This document shows, piece by piece, positions 32,447 to 41,721 of a DNA stretch of 43,870 nucleotides. The notes below the pieces were generated by a model, which was not told the origin of the DNA, ran no database searches, and saw only the letters and a list, made by a program, of their open reading frames with translations. The first letter of the stretch is position 1. Every line of letters starts with the position of its first letter. The DNA comes from a virus. A program made the position numbers and the translations under genes. The DNA lies in IMG/VR virus record IMGVR_UViG_3300021375_000056, positions 1 through 43,870 of that record; one strand, 5' to 3'.

Positions 32447-35400
32447 ACAATGCCAAGGCACTATTTGTAATATTTGATGAATTAACATAGGAACTAAATG
32501 CTATATTAGTTCTTCTTCTCTGTTTCTTATCTATCTCTTCGACATATAAAAGACCTGTCATGTCACTCATCTGTTTAATTGTTAGTCCATCCTTTTCAGA
32601 ATCTTCTGAAAGTAGACCACTTATGCCATCTTCTAATAAGATTCTATCTTCATCCATTGCACCATATTCTGTATTAACACCGTTTACATTGTTAGCGGCA
32701 TTTCCAGATTCTAGATACATGGGTTTAGCTATCTTATAACAATTTTGGAATGCAATCTTATTTAGGGTTTTTAAAGTCGGACCAATTGGAATGAATGTAT
32801 GTACCTCTTCGCCTGACTCTTCATCTACTACAGGAATACCATCTTCGAATACTATTCTAGAATTGTCTTCCATATACATGTAAGAATTGTCTAGTTCAAT
32901 TGACCTTTCAGTCACAAAATACTCTCTAGTCTCAGGTACAGTTTCATCTTCTAGTAAGAAACTACCTGAACCATCTTCCATTAAAATCTTTTCACCATAT
33001 AAGTCTCTATCGAATGGATCGAATCTTACATAGTTTAAAGGTTCTTCGTTTAAAATCTTTGTGCCGTCTTCATGTATCAATACTTCTTCTGACGGATGCC
33101 AGAACTGAAATACTTTACCAGAGTCAGCAGGTCTTATCGCAACATTACCGTATTCACTTGTCAATGGAACATTTGAATTATTCACATAGTAATCGTGGTC
33201 GGCAGTGTCGAGATTTAATACAGTCACAGCGCCATCTCTTCTTGGAGATTTTTGTATGAATGTATTGAATTCTGTTATTGTCGGTCTTCTAATTGATGAT
33301 ACAGTACTTGGGTCATTATCTATTTTAGTATCTAATGCACTTGTTATAAACTCTTTCCTGTTTAGAATGTTTAAATGACCTGCACCTTTGTGTTTGTCTG
33401 TTGATATGTTTGTACCTGATGCTTCTACATACTGAGTAATCATATCTTGGCCAGCAACTTCAGCCGAAGTAGTATGGAACAACATGAGAGTTTCTTTACT
33501 TAGATGTGCTACATTGTCTCTGGAGTCTTCATTTTCTAACAGATGACCATCTTCAGTTAGAACTCTAACTGATTTATCTCTAGTAGATTCTTCGAACAAC
33601 ATATTGTCTGTTGGGTATGCCTGAATGACAATTGTGGGAACAAACTCTGTAGAAATAATTCCCATTTTGTTCTGTTCATTAACATCGAATGGTATTTCTT
33701 TAACACCATCTAATGATGAACCTAAAAGTTGAGACTTGAGTGCAACCTCACCAAAGAATAAGTGACCTGATGGATGAACTAAGTCTTTAACTATAGAACG
33801 ATACTTATTGATTGACTCACCAACTTTAATAACATAAGAGTGAGACTGATAGAATTTACTGTCTTGTATGTTTGCAACTTTAGAAGATAGATAACCTTTG
33901 TCACTTAAGAAACCATCGTTTATTAAACCTTCACCAGCAACTTTACCTCTTGCAGTATATGGGTCATTCTTAAGAATTAAGAAACTATCTGAACTTTCAT
34001 AAGTTACCTTTTCATCATTGATGAACATACCCTTTAAGTTTTTATACTTGAGTATTTGTCTGATTGTATCGTAATTTTGAACTGTTGCAGTAGCACCAGA
34101 AATTACACCAGTAATTGTTATGCCTTTGTTTAGAGTACCCGATGGTGTAGTTATCAACATATTATGGAAAGATGTTGCTTCATCTAATACTGCATCTGAA
34201 TCAAACTTACTACCTTGGTCTAGTAAAGTTACCTTCTCAATACCACCAATTCTAGATGACCATGCAAAGAACTTAGCACCTGTACCATCTGATACCTTAG
34301 CACTACTACAAACTTTAGTTGTAGAAGAATTTCCCCCTACTATGTTTTCGCCGGCTTGGAAAATACCAGTATCAGTACTAAATCTTTTAATTACGAGTCT
34401 GTTCTTTTTCGGTTCTAGTCTTAAAATTGTACCTGTAGCGTTTGAAGTAGAACCTGTAATAGTTTCACCCTTTTGGAATCCTGTTGTATCTTTAAAGTAT
34501 AGATAACCACCTGGGAATGCTTGAGGCAGTGTTTCATATCCTGCACCACCACTTGTTATTTCGACTCGTCTTACTCTTTGGTCTGTTGATACAATTGAAC
34601 CACCATCAGTATTTTGATATGCATTGATTAACATCTCTGTACCATCTTCGTACAGTAATCTACTCTTATCGGTAAATATCTCTACTCTTTCTCCGCCACT
34701 TAAATTTGGATTTGTTGTGAATGTTATCTTTTGTGGTTCTATACTATATGTTGATTGTGATTGAACTATGCCATCGATGTGAACTTCTAATGCACCGTGA
34801 AATCTGTTAATTGAAATTGGTTTGCCATGGTCATCTAATACATTATCGAATCTAGTTCCATTTTGTATTACACCACCAAATACAGTTTGGTTTGCAACTG
34901 CGGTTATTTCATACTGTTCATCTGCATGAGCATCTTCTAAGATTATCTCATCACCGACTGCACCAATGATACCTTCTGCACCACCTCCGCCTGTACCCTC
35001 GTCATCAAATACTACAATATCTCCACCACTGTAAGTTTGACCAGTAGTTTCTATGTAAATCTTTTCTACAGGACCTCTAGTTAGTCCTGTCACATTACCT
35101 AATGCCCTATTTGCATCTGTATCTGTTTTCGAACCAGTGAAGTTGATGAAGTCTTGAGGACTATACATAGAACCAATTGAAGTTTCTTCATGCAGTAAAC
35201 CATTTCCAGATTCATCTAATATAGAACCAGTTGAGTCTTCTAATGAGAAATAGATTGAACCGTTTGTTGGGTCTACTGTAGATACAATACCTTTAACTGT
35301 TCCGATATACTCGGTGACACCATCTCTATCTAATACTTTTGCCTCTTTGTTGAACTCAAATGTTCCTCTATGGTCTTTCGATATAGAGAGTGAATACTCA

Positions 35401-36287
35401 TTGTTTGCTAAATCTATTGGTGATACTTGTTCTACAACTGCCTCTGCTGTCACAATACTAGCATCGTTAATGTCATATTGTCTTATTCTATCAGTTGCTG
35501 ATGGTACAGCTTGTGATAGATTCATTGAAATTGCAAGTCTTCTATCTTCACCATATCCCGATTCGGATGCGAATACAGTTTCGTCTATGGGGTAAGATAT
35601 CTCGGCATCTTCACCATATAATAATCTCATCAAGAACTTAACAGAATCAGCAGTACCCTTTTGTTTGTACAGTGTTCCGATATTCTTAATAGTTAATCTT
35701 GCGTTTTGTGTCTCTTTTAAATCTAGGGATGGTACGAAATCTTTTTGGAAATACTGTAAAAATGTTTCCAATGTTTGGTCTATATCTGAATAATCTAATA
35801 GTCTGTTGTTTGCGACTACTTGGTTTTCTTTATATGTCTTAACTACACCGTTCTGATTACCATCTCTTCCTGTGATTGTTTCTGTCTCTGAGAAACCTGT
35901 ACCCGATATAGTGTCTACTATTAATGTTAGACCATTAATAACTTTAATCTTTGCAACTGAACCACTTTTATTTCCGTAGATGTATTCACCTACTGAGAAT
36001 GGTTCTATATCTCCCTCTTGTATTAACTTAGATGTTAATATATCAGGAGCAGAGGTTTCGGTACCTTCTTCAATCAGCACTGAAGAGGCTGTCTCAGAGG
36101 TACCGTCCTCGTATCGTATTCCTGTTAATTCACCTTTCGATGTCAGGACTATGATTTCGGATTCTAGGTACTCAAAATATGATTGTAGAAACAACTCAAA
36201 TACTGGTGCCTCATCTCTGATATACTCAGGAAGAAGACTTGGTAGTCGAGTAGATAATCTATCTACAATGTGTTTTTCATGTGCCAT
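32442..36287 (-). CDS. Very large gp7-like baseplate wedge protein
   Basis: This 1281-residue protein lies between gp6 and gp8, where T4 has gp7 (also over 1000 residues). The start 'RLPSLLPEYIRDEAPVFELFLQSYFEYLES' and 'DYSDIDQTLETFLQYFQKDF' to 'YKQKGTADSVKFLMRLLYGEDAEI' (about residues 165-230) are conserved in marine T4-like structural proteins at this place. Two 'F.kGE.I.G..S.ATG.I' modules follow. Many short acidic 'EDG' repeats occur throughout (YEDGTEML, HEDGTKIL, MEDGSGSFLLED, LEDGISGLL). Sequence similarity to T4 gp7 itself is not obvious to me, so the name rests on position and size. An AGGA site precedes the ATG. Confidence 0.7.
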   Translation of the reverse strand: MAHEKHIVDRLSTRLPSLLPEYIRDEAPVFELFLQSYFEYLESEIIVLTSKGELTGIRYEDGTSETASSVLIEEGTETSAPDILTSKLIQEGDIEPFSVGEYIYGNKSGSVAKIKVINGLTLIVDTISGTGFSETETITGRDGNQNGVVKTYKENQVVANNRLLDYSDIDQTLETFLQYFQKDFVPSLDLKETQNARLTIKNIGTLYKQKGTADSVKFLMRLLYGEDAEISYPIDETVFASESGYGEDRRLAISMNLSQAVPSATDRIRQYDINDASIVTAEAVVEQVSPIDLANNEYSLSISKDHRGTFEFNKEAKVLDRDGVTEYIGTVKGIVSTVDPTNGSIYFSLEDSTGSILDESGNGLLHEETSIGSMYSPQDFINFTGSKTDTDANRALGNVTGLTRGPVEKIYIETTGQTYSGGDIVVFDDEGTGGGGAEGIIGAVGDEIILEDAHADEQYEITAVANQTVFGGVIQNGTRFDNVLDDHGKPISINRFHGALEVHIDGIVQSQSTYSIEPQKITFTTNPNLSGGERVEIFTDKSRLLYEDGTEMLINAYQNTDGGSIVSTDQRVRRVEITSGGAGYETLPQAFPGGYLYFKDTTGFQKGETITGSTSNATGTILRLEPKKNRLVIKRFSTDTGIFQAGENIVGGNSSTTKVCSSAKVSDGTGAKFFAWSSRIGGIEKVTLLDQGSKFDSDAVLDEATSFHNMLITTPSGTLNKGITITGVISGATATVQNYDTIRQILKYKNLKGMFINDEKVTYESSDSFLILKNDPYTARGKVAGEGLINDGFLSDKGYLSSKVANIQDSKFYQSHSYVIKVGESINKYRSIVKDLVHPSGHLFFGEVALKSQLLGSSLDGVKEIPFDVNEQNKMGIISTEFVPTIVIQAYPTDNMLFEESTRDKSVRVLTEDGHLLENEDSRDNVAHLSKETLMLFHTTSAEVAGQDMITQYVEASGTNISTDKHKGAGHLNILNRKEFITSALDTKIDNDPSTVSSIRRPTITEFNTFIQKSPRRDGAVTVLNLDTADHDYYVNNSNVPLTSEYGNVAIRPADSGKVFQFWHPSEEVLIHEDGTKILNEEPLNYVRFDPFDRDLYGEKILMEDGSGSFLLEDETVPETREYFVTERSIELDNSYMYMEDNSRIVFEDGIPVVDEESGEEVHTFIPIGPTLKTLNKIAFQNCYKIAKPMYLESGNAANNVNGVNTEYGAMDEDRILLEDGISGLLSEDSEKDGLTIKQMSDMTGLLYVEEIDKKQRRRTNIAFSSYVNSSNITNSALALL

Positions 36288-36306
36288 TTATGAATCCTAT
36301 TTGGTA

Positions 36307-36795
36307 TTAGATACCAGCTACTGTTGAACCTGTTCCAACGATTGAGAGTGGATGCCAAACTAATGAACCCTCTGAACCCAATGCAATTAAGACACAAGCG
36401 CCACCAGTTTCTAAAAGAATCTGAGGAGCACCTGATGCATCTTTATAACCTGTGACGGTAATATCTGCATTATGTGAAACACCATCATCATTTCTTACGA
36501 TGATTTTAATTTGTCCAACTGAAACACCTCTAGCAAGTGTAAACTGAACATCACCGCCTTCGCTGGTCATGTCTAGTGTTGTCACTGCTTTAGTGTTGCT
36601 GATTGCACCTGCATCTGTTAATGCTTCAACATCATCAAATGCAATGTAAGTTGGAAGATTGTTAAACATTCTTGCCAAACTCATTTTTTTATTAACCGGA
36701 GTTCCGCCTGGGTTATCAACCACATGTAGTAAATCTACACTGTTGACATCACCTGCCGCTATCTCTGTTAATGCTGTTATTTTCTTATCTGCCAT
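36307..36795 (-). CDS. Small virion structural protein (162 residues)
   Basis: This 162-residue protein begins '[45 protein letters not shown]', a recurrent N-terminal region in marine phage fibre and tail proteins. It continues with a beta-rich domain ('[14 protein letters not shown]', '[12 protein letters not shown]', '[20 protein letters not shown]') similar to fibre tips or decoration domains. It is located between gp6 and the gp7-like gene, as in other marine T4-like phages, and is probably a virion component. A strong AGGAGG ribosome site lies nine bases or so upstream of the ATG, one of the best in the window, suggesting high expression. Confidence 0.65.
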   Translation of the reverse strand: MADKKITALTEIAAGDVNSVDLLHVVDNPGGTPVNKKMSLARMFNNLPTYIAFDDVEALTDAGAISNTKAVTTLDMTSEGGDVQFTLARGVSVGQIKIIVRNDDGVSHNADITVTGYKDASGAPQILLETGGACVLIALGSEGSLVWHPLSIVGTGSTVAGI

Positions 36796-36869
36796 TCTAT
36801 TTTCCTCCTATAATCCAATTGAATGGGAAACTACTCATGGCATAAACCATGACCACTTTTTTCATATTA

Positions 36870-38741
36870 TTAATAATTTGTACTAGATGTAGATACGAAA
36901 CCTACCCCAGCACTACTCTCACCACTACTAATGGTGTCGACTTCGCCACTAACCCTAATGTCGTCAATGCTGATGTCAACTAGGGAACCCCTAATTGCAA
37001 CAACATCGCCACTTGAAGGTATAACGGTGAAGTCTATCGATGTGTCACTATTTACTGTTGAAGTAAATTTGATGGCATCAATCGAAATCTTTCCACTGGC
37101 ATAATCTATAGTACCAGCACTTTGGTCTGCGAATACTCTCGTACCACTATCTAATGAATATCGTCTGACATTACCAGAACCATCATCATCAAAGAAGTAG
37201 GTATTGACTGTATCGCCCTCGACCTTAAAACCTGTTGATGTTAAAATGCCCCCAGCAGTCTTGTTATGACCGTCATGAGGATGATAAAAACCATTTCCGA
37301 ATATAACATTAAAACCTTCTGTAAGGCTTATCTTAAGATGTTTTCGTTTTTGCAATCTAACATTGGTTACATTGGATAGTATTGCAACATTCGTTTCATC
37401 AATCGCCTTGGCGAGATTTGAATGTCTGAATATACTATCGAAGTTGTTTAAATTTGTATTATCAAAAGAGACTATACCATTTCTTACTATGGTCTCTAAC
37501 TCTCCTTTTGATAATGTAGTATCTGCTTCGTTGTATTTGAATACAGTAGTCAATAGAATTTTAACTATCTCTGCATCTACAATTACAGGTCTAACAGTCA
37601 ACATGTTAAGTTGATTTAGTTTATTCTGTACTTGATTTTTTTCTACAGTTGATAAGTAATCTGAATTTTGTGGTTTAAGTGTTATGAATACTTTACCATA
37701 CTCAGGTGGATCGTTGTCTTCACCACCCCACACTGCAACTGCATCGGCGTTGGGATAGTATTCTTGCACCTTTGCCTTATAGTCATTCAATGTGACTAAT
37801 CTATTTTGTGATGTATAGAACTTTGTTGCTTTAAACTTAATTGATTCAATAGATTCTTTCTCTGCACCGCCACCAGCAATTGTCAATGTCGTGATAGTAG
37901 CGTTTGAAAATCCATTGATTGTATCTGTAGATGTAAATATTTTTGCTCCATCAGCATGAATATCATCTACTGCAATGTAAGTGGCATTTATAACATCGCC
38001 ATCATTTAAACCATTACCCAATACACCATCACCAAAGTATATCTCTAAAAATCCTTCTTCGTTTTCTTGTGCATAGAATACACGAGTTGAACTTGTAATT
38101 GTTGACACTTCTGTTGAGAGTGAATACTTTGATACTGAACCGTTTGAGTTTACAGATATTTCTAATCTGGATTTATCAACTCTTGCATTTGACAATACAA
38201 ACTTTGCATTTTTAATCTGATTATCAAATACGAATGAATCTGTCACATACTGACCTTGAATGATATCTACCAATGCATAGGTGAATACTTGATTGTCTCT
38301 AATAGGTACTACTGAAGATGCATTAACAAAGTTATATGATACACCATCGAATGTTGTAGAGAAGTTGTGACCTCTGTTTAGGGTCATGTCATTCGCTGTT
38401 GGTATAGTTCCGTTTGCGTTAGCGATATTAGTAAGCTTAAGTTCAATCTGAGCAGCTGAAGCTCTTTCAGATGCAGGTGTAAACCCTAAGTCTTTTGCAC
38501 GAGATACGACATTCTTTCTTAATTGTGCTGAGTCTAAGAACATTTCTGAGGCTGCAAGGTTTGTATTTAGACCACCAATATGTCCTGCATATGCCAACAT
38601 GTCAATAAGAACTGACATGTTAGAACCTTCGAAGTCATAATCTTTAAATTTTTCTTGACCTTTAAGATAGGTCTTGATATTATCGCCAATTTCTTCGAAA
38701 TCTAGGTCTGTTGCGTTTATTTGTGAACTTTTTATTGTCAT
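36870..38741 (-). CDS. 6: Baseplate wedge subunit gp6
   Basis: This 623-residue protein is the T4-like gp6 (baseplate J-like) wedge protein that forms the inner ring of the baseplate. Visible signature: 'NIKTYLKGQEKFKDYDFEGSNMSVLIDMLAYAGH..GLNTNLAASEMFLDSAQLRKNVVSRAKDLGFTPASE' over residues 23-95, then 'IYFGDGVLGNGLNDGD' around 230-245 and 'VTLNDYKAKVQEYYPNADAVAVWGGED', with 'PPEYGKVFITLKP' following. The length is close to T4 gp6 (660 residues). Its ATG overlaps the gp25 stop by one base, the conserved gp25-gp6 arrangement. Confidence 0.93.
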   Translation of the reverse strand: MTIKSSQINATDLDFEEIGDNIKTYLKGQEKFKDYDFEGSNMSVLIDMLAYAGHIGGLNTNLAASEMFLDSAQLRKNVVSRAKDLGFTPASERASAAQIELKLTNIANANGTIPTANDMTLNRGHNFSTTFDGVSYNFVNASSVVPIRDNQVFTYALVDIIQGQYVTDSFVFDNQIKNAKFVLSNARVDKSRLEISVNSNGSVSKYSLSTEVSTITSSTRVFYAQENEEGFLEIYFGDGVLGNGLNDGDVINATYIAVDDIHADGAKIFTSTDTINGFSNATITTLTIAGGGAEKESIESIKFKATKFYTSQNRLVTLNDYKAKVQEYYPNADAVAVWGGEDNDPPEYGKVFITLKPQNSDYLSTVEKNQVQNKLNQLNMLTVRPVIVDAEIVKILLTTVFKYNEADTTLSKGELETIVRNGIVSFDNTNLNNFDSIFRHSNLAKAIDETNVAILSNVTNVRLQKRKHLKISLTEGFNVIFGNGFYHPHDGHNKTAGGILTSTGFKVEGDTVNTYFFDDDGSGNVRRYSLDSGTRVFADQSAGTIDYASGKISIDAIKFTSTVNSDTSIDFTVIPSSGDVVAIRGSLVDISIDDIRVSGEVDTISSGESSAGVGFVSTSSTNY

Positions 38742-39169
38742 TATCGTACCCTACTTACTGTAAAATCTACACTTGATTGTTTTAATCCGTTTCTAATAAC
38801 ATAACTGACTCTTACATCTATGTTGTTTGCCTCAGAATCACTTATATCCACTCTTATATTACCAATTCTAGGTTCTAATATTGATAATGATTCTATTATG
38901 TCTTTTGTTATTCTCTTTTTTGCGCCAATACCATCTAATTCGAATAATTGAGACCTCAAATTTGCACCAAAGTTTGGTTTAAATGGTCTTTCATAGTGAT
39001 TGGTTAGCAAAATGTTTCTTACTGACCTCTTAACTGCATCTGAATCCTTCTTAGTTGTGATATCGCCTGATATAGGATTCGCACTAAATAGTATATCTAA
39101 GTCTGTATACTCGTTCTTCTGAGCATTTACTTTAGAATTAGGTTTTGAGTAGTCATTGAGATTTGCCAT
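38741..39169 (-). CDS. 25: Baseplate wedge subunit gp25
   Basis: This 142-residue protein belongs to the gp25/phage W family, the wedge component linking the baseplate to the sheath. It has 'YTDLDILFSANP' near the N-terminus, 'SVRNILLTNHYERPFKPNFGANLRSQLFE' at the centre and the conserved 'LEPRI' motif, followed by 'VRVSYVI'. Size is normal (T4 gp25 has 132). A perfect TATAAATA box ends exactly five bases before the ATG, and the only GGAG lies about 20 bases upstream, so the transcript from this promoter should be leaderless. The gene is followed directly by gp6. Confidence 0.93.
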   Translation of the reverse strand: MANLNDYSKPNSKVNAQKNEYTDLDILFSANPISGDITTKKDSDAVKRSVRNILLTNHYERPFKPNFGANLRSQLFELDGIGAKKRITKDIIESLSILEPRIGNIRVDISDSEANNIDVRVSYVIRNGLKQSSVDFTVSRVR

Positions 39170-39174
39170 ATATC

Positions 39175-39182
39175 TATTTATA
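39175..39182 (-). promoter_or_regulatory. T4-type late promoter box five bases from the gp25 ATG
   Basis: The minus strand reads TATAAATA-GATAT-ATG. The box is a perfect late consensus in a 24-base gap between the 505-residue gene and gp25. The short spacing implies transcription starting at or next to the start codon. Confidence 0.72.
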
Positions 39183-39193
39183 CATCTCCGTTA

Positions 39194-40711
39194 TTATATT
39201 TTCAGTATTGATACACTTTCGGTTAATAAAGGTGCCGTACTGAAAATGACTTTAGGATTTAACCCACCCGATACTGTATAATCTGTTCCTATCTCTAATT
39301 CTACACCGTCTTTAAATACTTTTGTATCTCCTGATGCGACAGGAATATCAAATGTTGTTGTCTCACTATCTCCGTTCTTAAAATTAATACCACTATCGTC
39401 TCCTCTATCAGGAACATATGTGTTTACTTTTGGTTCTGTCTGAACTATACTTGTCAAACCTGCAATCGCACCAATCTTTGGTATTGATGGAGGGAAACCA
39501 ATAAGTTTAAGTAAGTCACATAAAGTAAAAAAGATTGGTTTGAATATTGAACCCAAACCTATCGCACTAAAAAACTTCTTAACTAACTTAACCCAATCAA
39601 ACATCAACTTCTTCTGCCAGTTTTGTTTGAAATCCTCAAATGCGATTTTGATTTCTACAATCTTATCTTCAATAGAGGTTACAGTTTCGTCTACTTTACC
39701 ACCTATAATCTTTGCGATATCAAAACCAAAGATACTAAATTCATTTAATGCATCTGTTATCTGTTTATTGACACCATCAATCTCTTCTAATATTTTATCT
39801 CTTGCCTTTTGTTCTAACTCTGGGTCTTTTAGGTCTTCTACTAATTTATCTCTCTTTTCTTTGAACGATTTGATTGCATTATCAATTAGAGTAGGAATGT
39901 CCACAGTGAATAAAGATATGAGACTAGGCAAACCTAATGCATCCCATATCTCATCAAACTTATCAATCAACTTACCAAACACGGCATGTAAACCATTAGT
40001 TAAGAATTCTTGTATCTTAGTTTTAATGTATTGCCAAGTCATCTTTGCTTTCCATTCATCACACTTGACACCAAACTCTGCGTTAAACCCTCTAATCTTT
40101 TCTGGAATAAATGCAAAGAACTTATCTACAATCTTACTCTTCTTCTCGTTTAACTCTTTTAGTTTCTTCTCAAACTCTTCTTGGGTTATAACATCCTTTT
40201 TCAAGTCTTCTTTAATCTTTTCAAGTTCTGCAAGATGTTCTTTTGTTATTCCTGATATCTGGTCTTGTAATTCCTTTTGATATGCTGGGTCGAACAATCT
40301 AAGACAATCGATAGTCAATCCGAAGAGACTTAGTTTTAAAGAGACAGGTATAATTTTTGATATTAGTTCTGCAACTTTAGTTGGTACATAGATGTGAAAC
40401 TCTTGTATGAATTCTGTAATCGCATCTTTCGCTTCTTTCTGCCAATTACGAGTCTGACCTTTCTTCCAATAAGGACTCAATATATCAGCAATCTTGTCCA
40501 TAAACTTTTCTATGTCTTCAACAATCTTGTCTATTTCTTCTTGTGCTTCTACAGAAAGTTCATCACCTAGTTTTACTGCCTCTGCTTTTAACTCACCAGG
40601 GATTTTTGCGATATCGTTTATTGCATTGACTAAATCTTCTCTAGTTGGTAAAGAGAATATGTCATCATTCGGACAAGCAAACGAACTTGGAACTTGTAGT
40701 GTTATAGCCAT
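39194..40711 (-). CDS. Helical virion protein of unknown function between the hub and gp25
   Basis: This 505-residue protein is predominantly helical and lysine/glutamate-rich. Residues 22-90 and 145-200 look like coiled coils (ITKEHLAELEKIKEDLKK, FEKKLKELNEKKSKIVDKF), and 290-345 gives a third (FKEKRDKLVEDLKDPE). Hydrophobic stretches such as 'KFFSAIGLGSIFKPIFF' lie near 390. The last 60 residues switch to a beta module: 'TTTFDIPVASGDTKVFKDGVELEIGTDYTVSGG', similar to modules in other virion proteins here. I recognise no named family. Location between gp5-like hub and gp25, with a one-base overlap to gp5, suggests a baseplate or tail-tube-associated part. A tape-measure-like or lysis-related role is possible but unsupported. 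Confidence 0.6.
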   Translation of the reverse strand: MAITLQVPSSFACPNDDIFSLPTREDLVNAINDIAKIPGELKAEAVKLGDELSVEAQEEIDKIVEDIEKFMDKIADILSPYWKKGQTRNWQKEAKDAITEFIQEFHIYVPTKVAELISKIIPVSLKLSLFGLTIDCLRLFDPAYQKELQDQISGITKEHLAELEKIKEDLKKDVITQEEFEKKLKELNEKKSKIVDKFFAFIPEKIRGFNAEFGVKCDEWKAKMTWQYIKTKIQEFLTNGLHAVFGKLIDKFDEIWDALGLPSLISLFTVDIPTLIDNAIKSFKEKRDKLVEDLKDPELEQKARDKILEEIDGVNKQITDALNEFSIFGFDIAKIIGGKVDETVTSIEDKIVEIKIAFEDFKQNWQKKLMFDWVKLVKKFFSAIGLGSIFKPIFFTLCDLLKLIGFPPSIPKIGAIAGLTSIVQTEPKVNTYVPDRGDDSGINFKNGDSETTTFDIPVASGDTKVFKDGVELEIGTDYTVSGGLNPKVIFSTAPLLTESVSILKI

Positions 40712-41721
40712 TATGAATTCAGTTTCACTTCTGCACCATTGATTGATACTATTGGTGCGACAACTTCAACTTCATTACCTGAACTTAAGGTCATCTTCTT
40801 TTTAGAATGTACTTTTGTTTCGCCATCAACATTTACTGTTGCATCACCTAAAACTTTTATGTTTACTTTACCACCAACATAGAGTTCGTTATCTTTACAT
40901 ATAACTGTATAGTTATCATTGACTACTCTATGAATCTCATTACCATCTTTATCTATTTCATAGAAAGTACCTGTTCTATGTTCTATTGAAATTCTTTCGT
41001 TGTCTCGTGTATCATCTAACTCTACAATATGGCCTGACTCAGTATATAATGCTTTGTTGAAAGGATATAAAGGGGTTGCATTTGACTTAGCATTTGTGAT
41101 ATACTTGGACATATCCCTTGAGTCATACTTTGCATCACCTGTTGTAAATACATTTATATCTGTTGCATCTTTTACTAAAGGATAATAGGGTAATGTCTTT
41201 TCTGCCTCTGTAGATTCTGTTCTAACTGAACCTGTACCATCGTATTTTATACCTGCATCTTTAAGTAGATGCGGTGATTTATCTAAGGCAATTGATAATG
41301 AGTTTGGTCTTTGTGGAGCACTAGGCGGATTTAAACCATCGTTAGTTCCATCGTAATCAGTTTGTGTATTTCTTCTAGGGTCATTGAAACCTTTATCTAC
41401 ACCACGAAGAATTAATTCATCGGTTATAGTTTCTTTATATCCTTGTTGTGAGATACCTTGTTGAACACCCATGACAACAAAGTCTTGCATGTCTTCATCT
41501 CTCCAGAAACCAAATACAGTAGTTCCCTCTACGAGAGAATGTTGAATACCAAACCCACCAAGACCAGCATTTGTCGTGGGCATGATAACATGTGACCAAG
41601 GTAAGTCTGGTGAGGATATTTTATTCTTATCATCCGTATGACAACCATGAACACGAACTCTAACACGACCAATCTTCAATGGGTCGTTTCTATCTTCTAC
41701 TATGCCGTAATACCAATCCAT
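40711..41721 (-). CDS. 5: gp5-like baseplate hub/spike protein without lysozyme domain
   Basis: This 336-residue protein begins with the OB-fold of gp5/VgrG-type hub proteins: 'WYYGIVEDRNDPLKIGRVRVRVHGCHTDD', 'LPWSHVIMPTTNAG', then 'LVEGTTVFGFWRDEDMQDFVVMGV' (residues 2-107). The C-terminal 80 residues show the short strand repeats of the spike: 'GHIVELDDTRDNERISIEHRTGTFYEID', then 'VNIKVLGDATVNVDGETKV' and 'KMTLSSGNEVEV'. In T4 a lysozyme domain lies between these parts. Here the linker (about 110-230) shows no lysozyme motif, and the protein is much shorter than T4 gp5 (575 residues). It is coupled to neighbours on both sides by one-base overlaps. Confidence 0.85.
   Translation of the reverse strand: MDWYYGIVEDRNDPLKIGRVRVRVHGCHTDDKNKISSPDLPWSHVIMPTTNAGLGGFGIQHSLVEGTTVFGFWRDEDMQDFVVMGVQQGISQQGYKETITDELILRGVDKGFNDPRRNTQTDYDGTNDGLNPPSAPQRPNSLSIALDKSPHLLKDAGIKYDGTGSVRTESTEAEKTLPYYPLVKDATDINVFTTGDAKYDSRDMSKYITNAKSNATPLYPFNKALYTESGHIVELDDTRDNERISIEHRTGTFYEIDKDGNEIHRVVNDNYTVICKDNELYVGGKVNIKVLGDATVNVDGETKVHSKKKMTLSSGNEVEVVAPIVSINGAEVKLNS

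Noticed and set aside
36834-36857. Hairpin TCATGG-CATAAA-CCATGA with a T-run, as a terminator
   Set aside because: The T-run lies on the plus-strand side, whereas all genes are on the minus strand; on that strand the stem is short and not followed by T.
39540-40280. 246-codon plus-strand open frame opposite the 505-residue gene
   Set aside because: It is antisense to a well-supported coupled gene, with a Ser/Ile/Leu/Phe-rich peptide as expected from the complement of Lys/Glu-rich codons.
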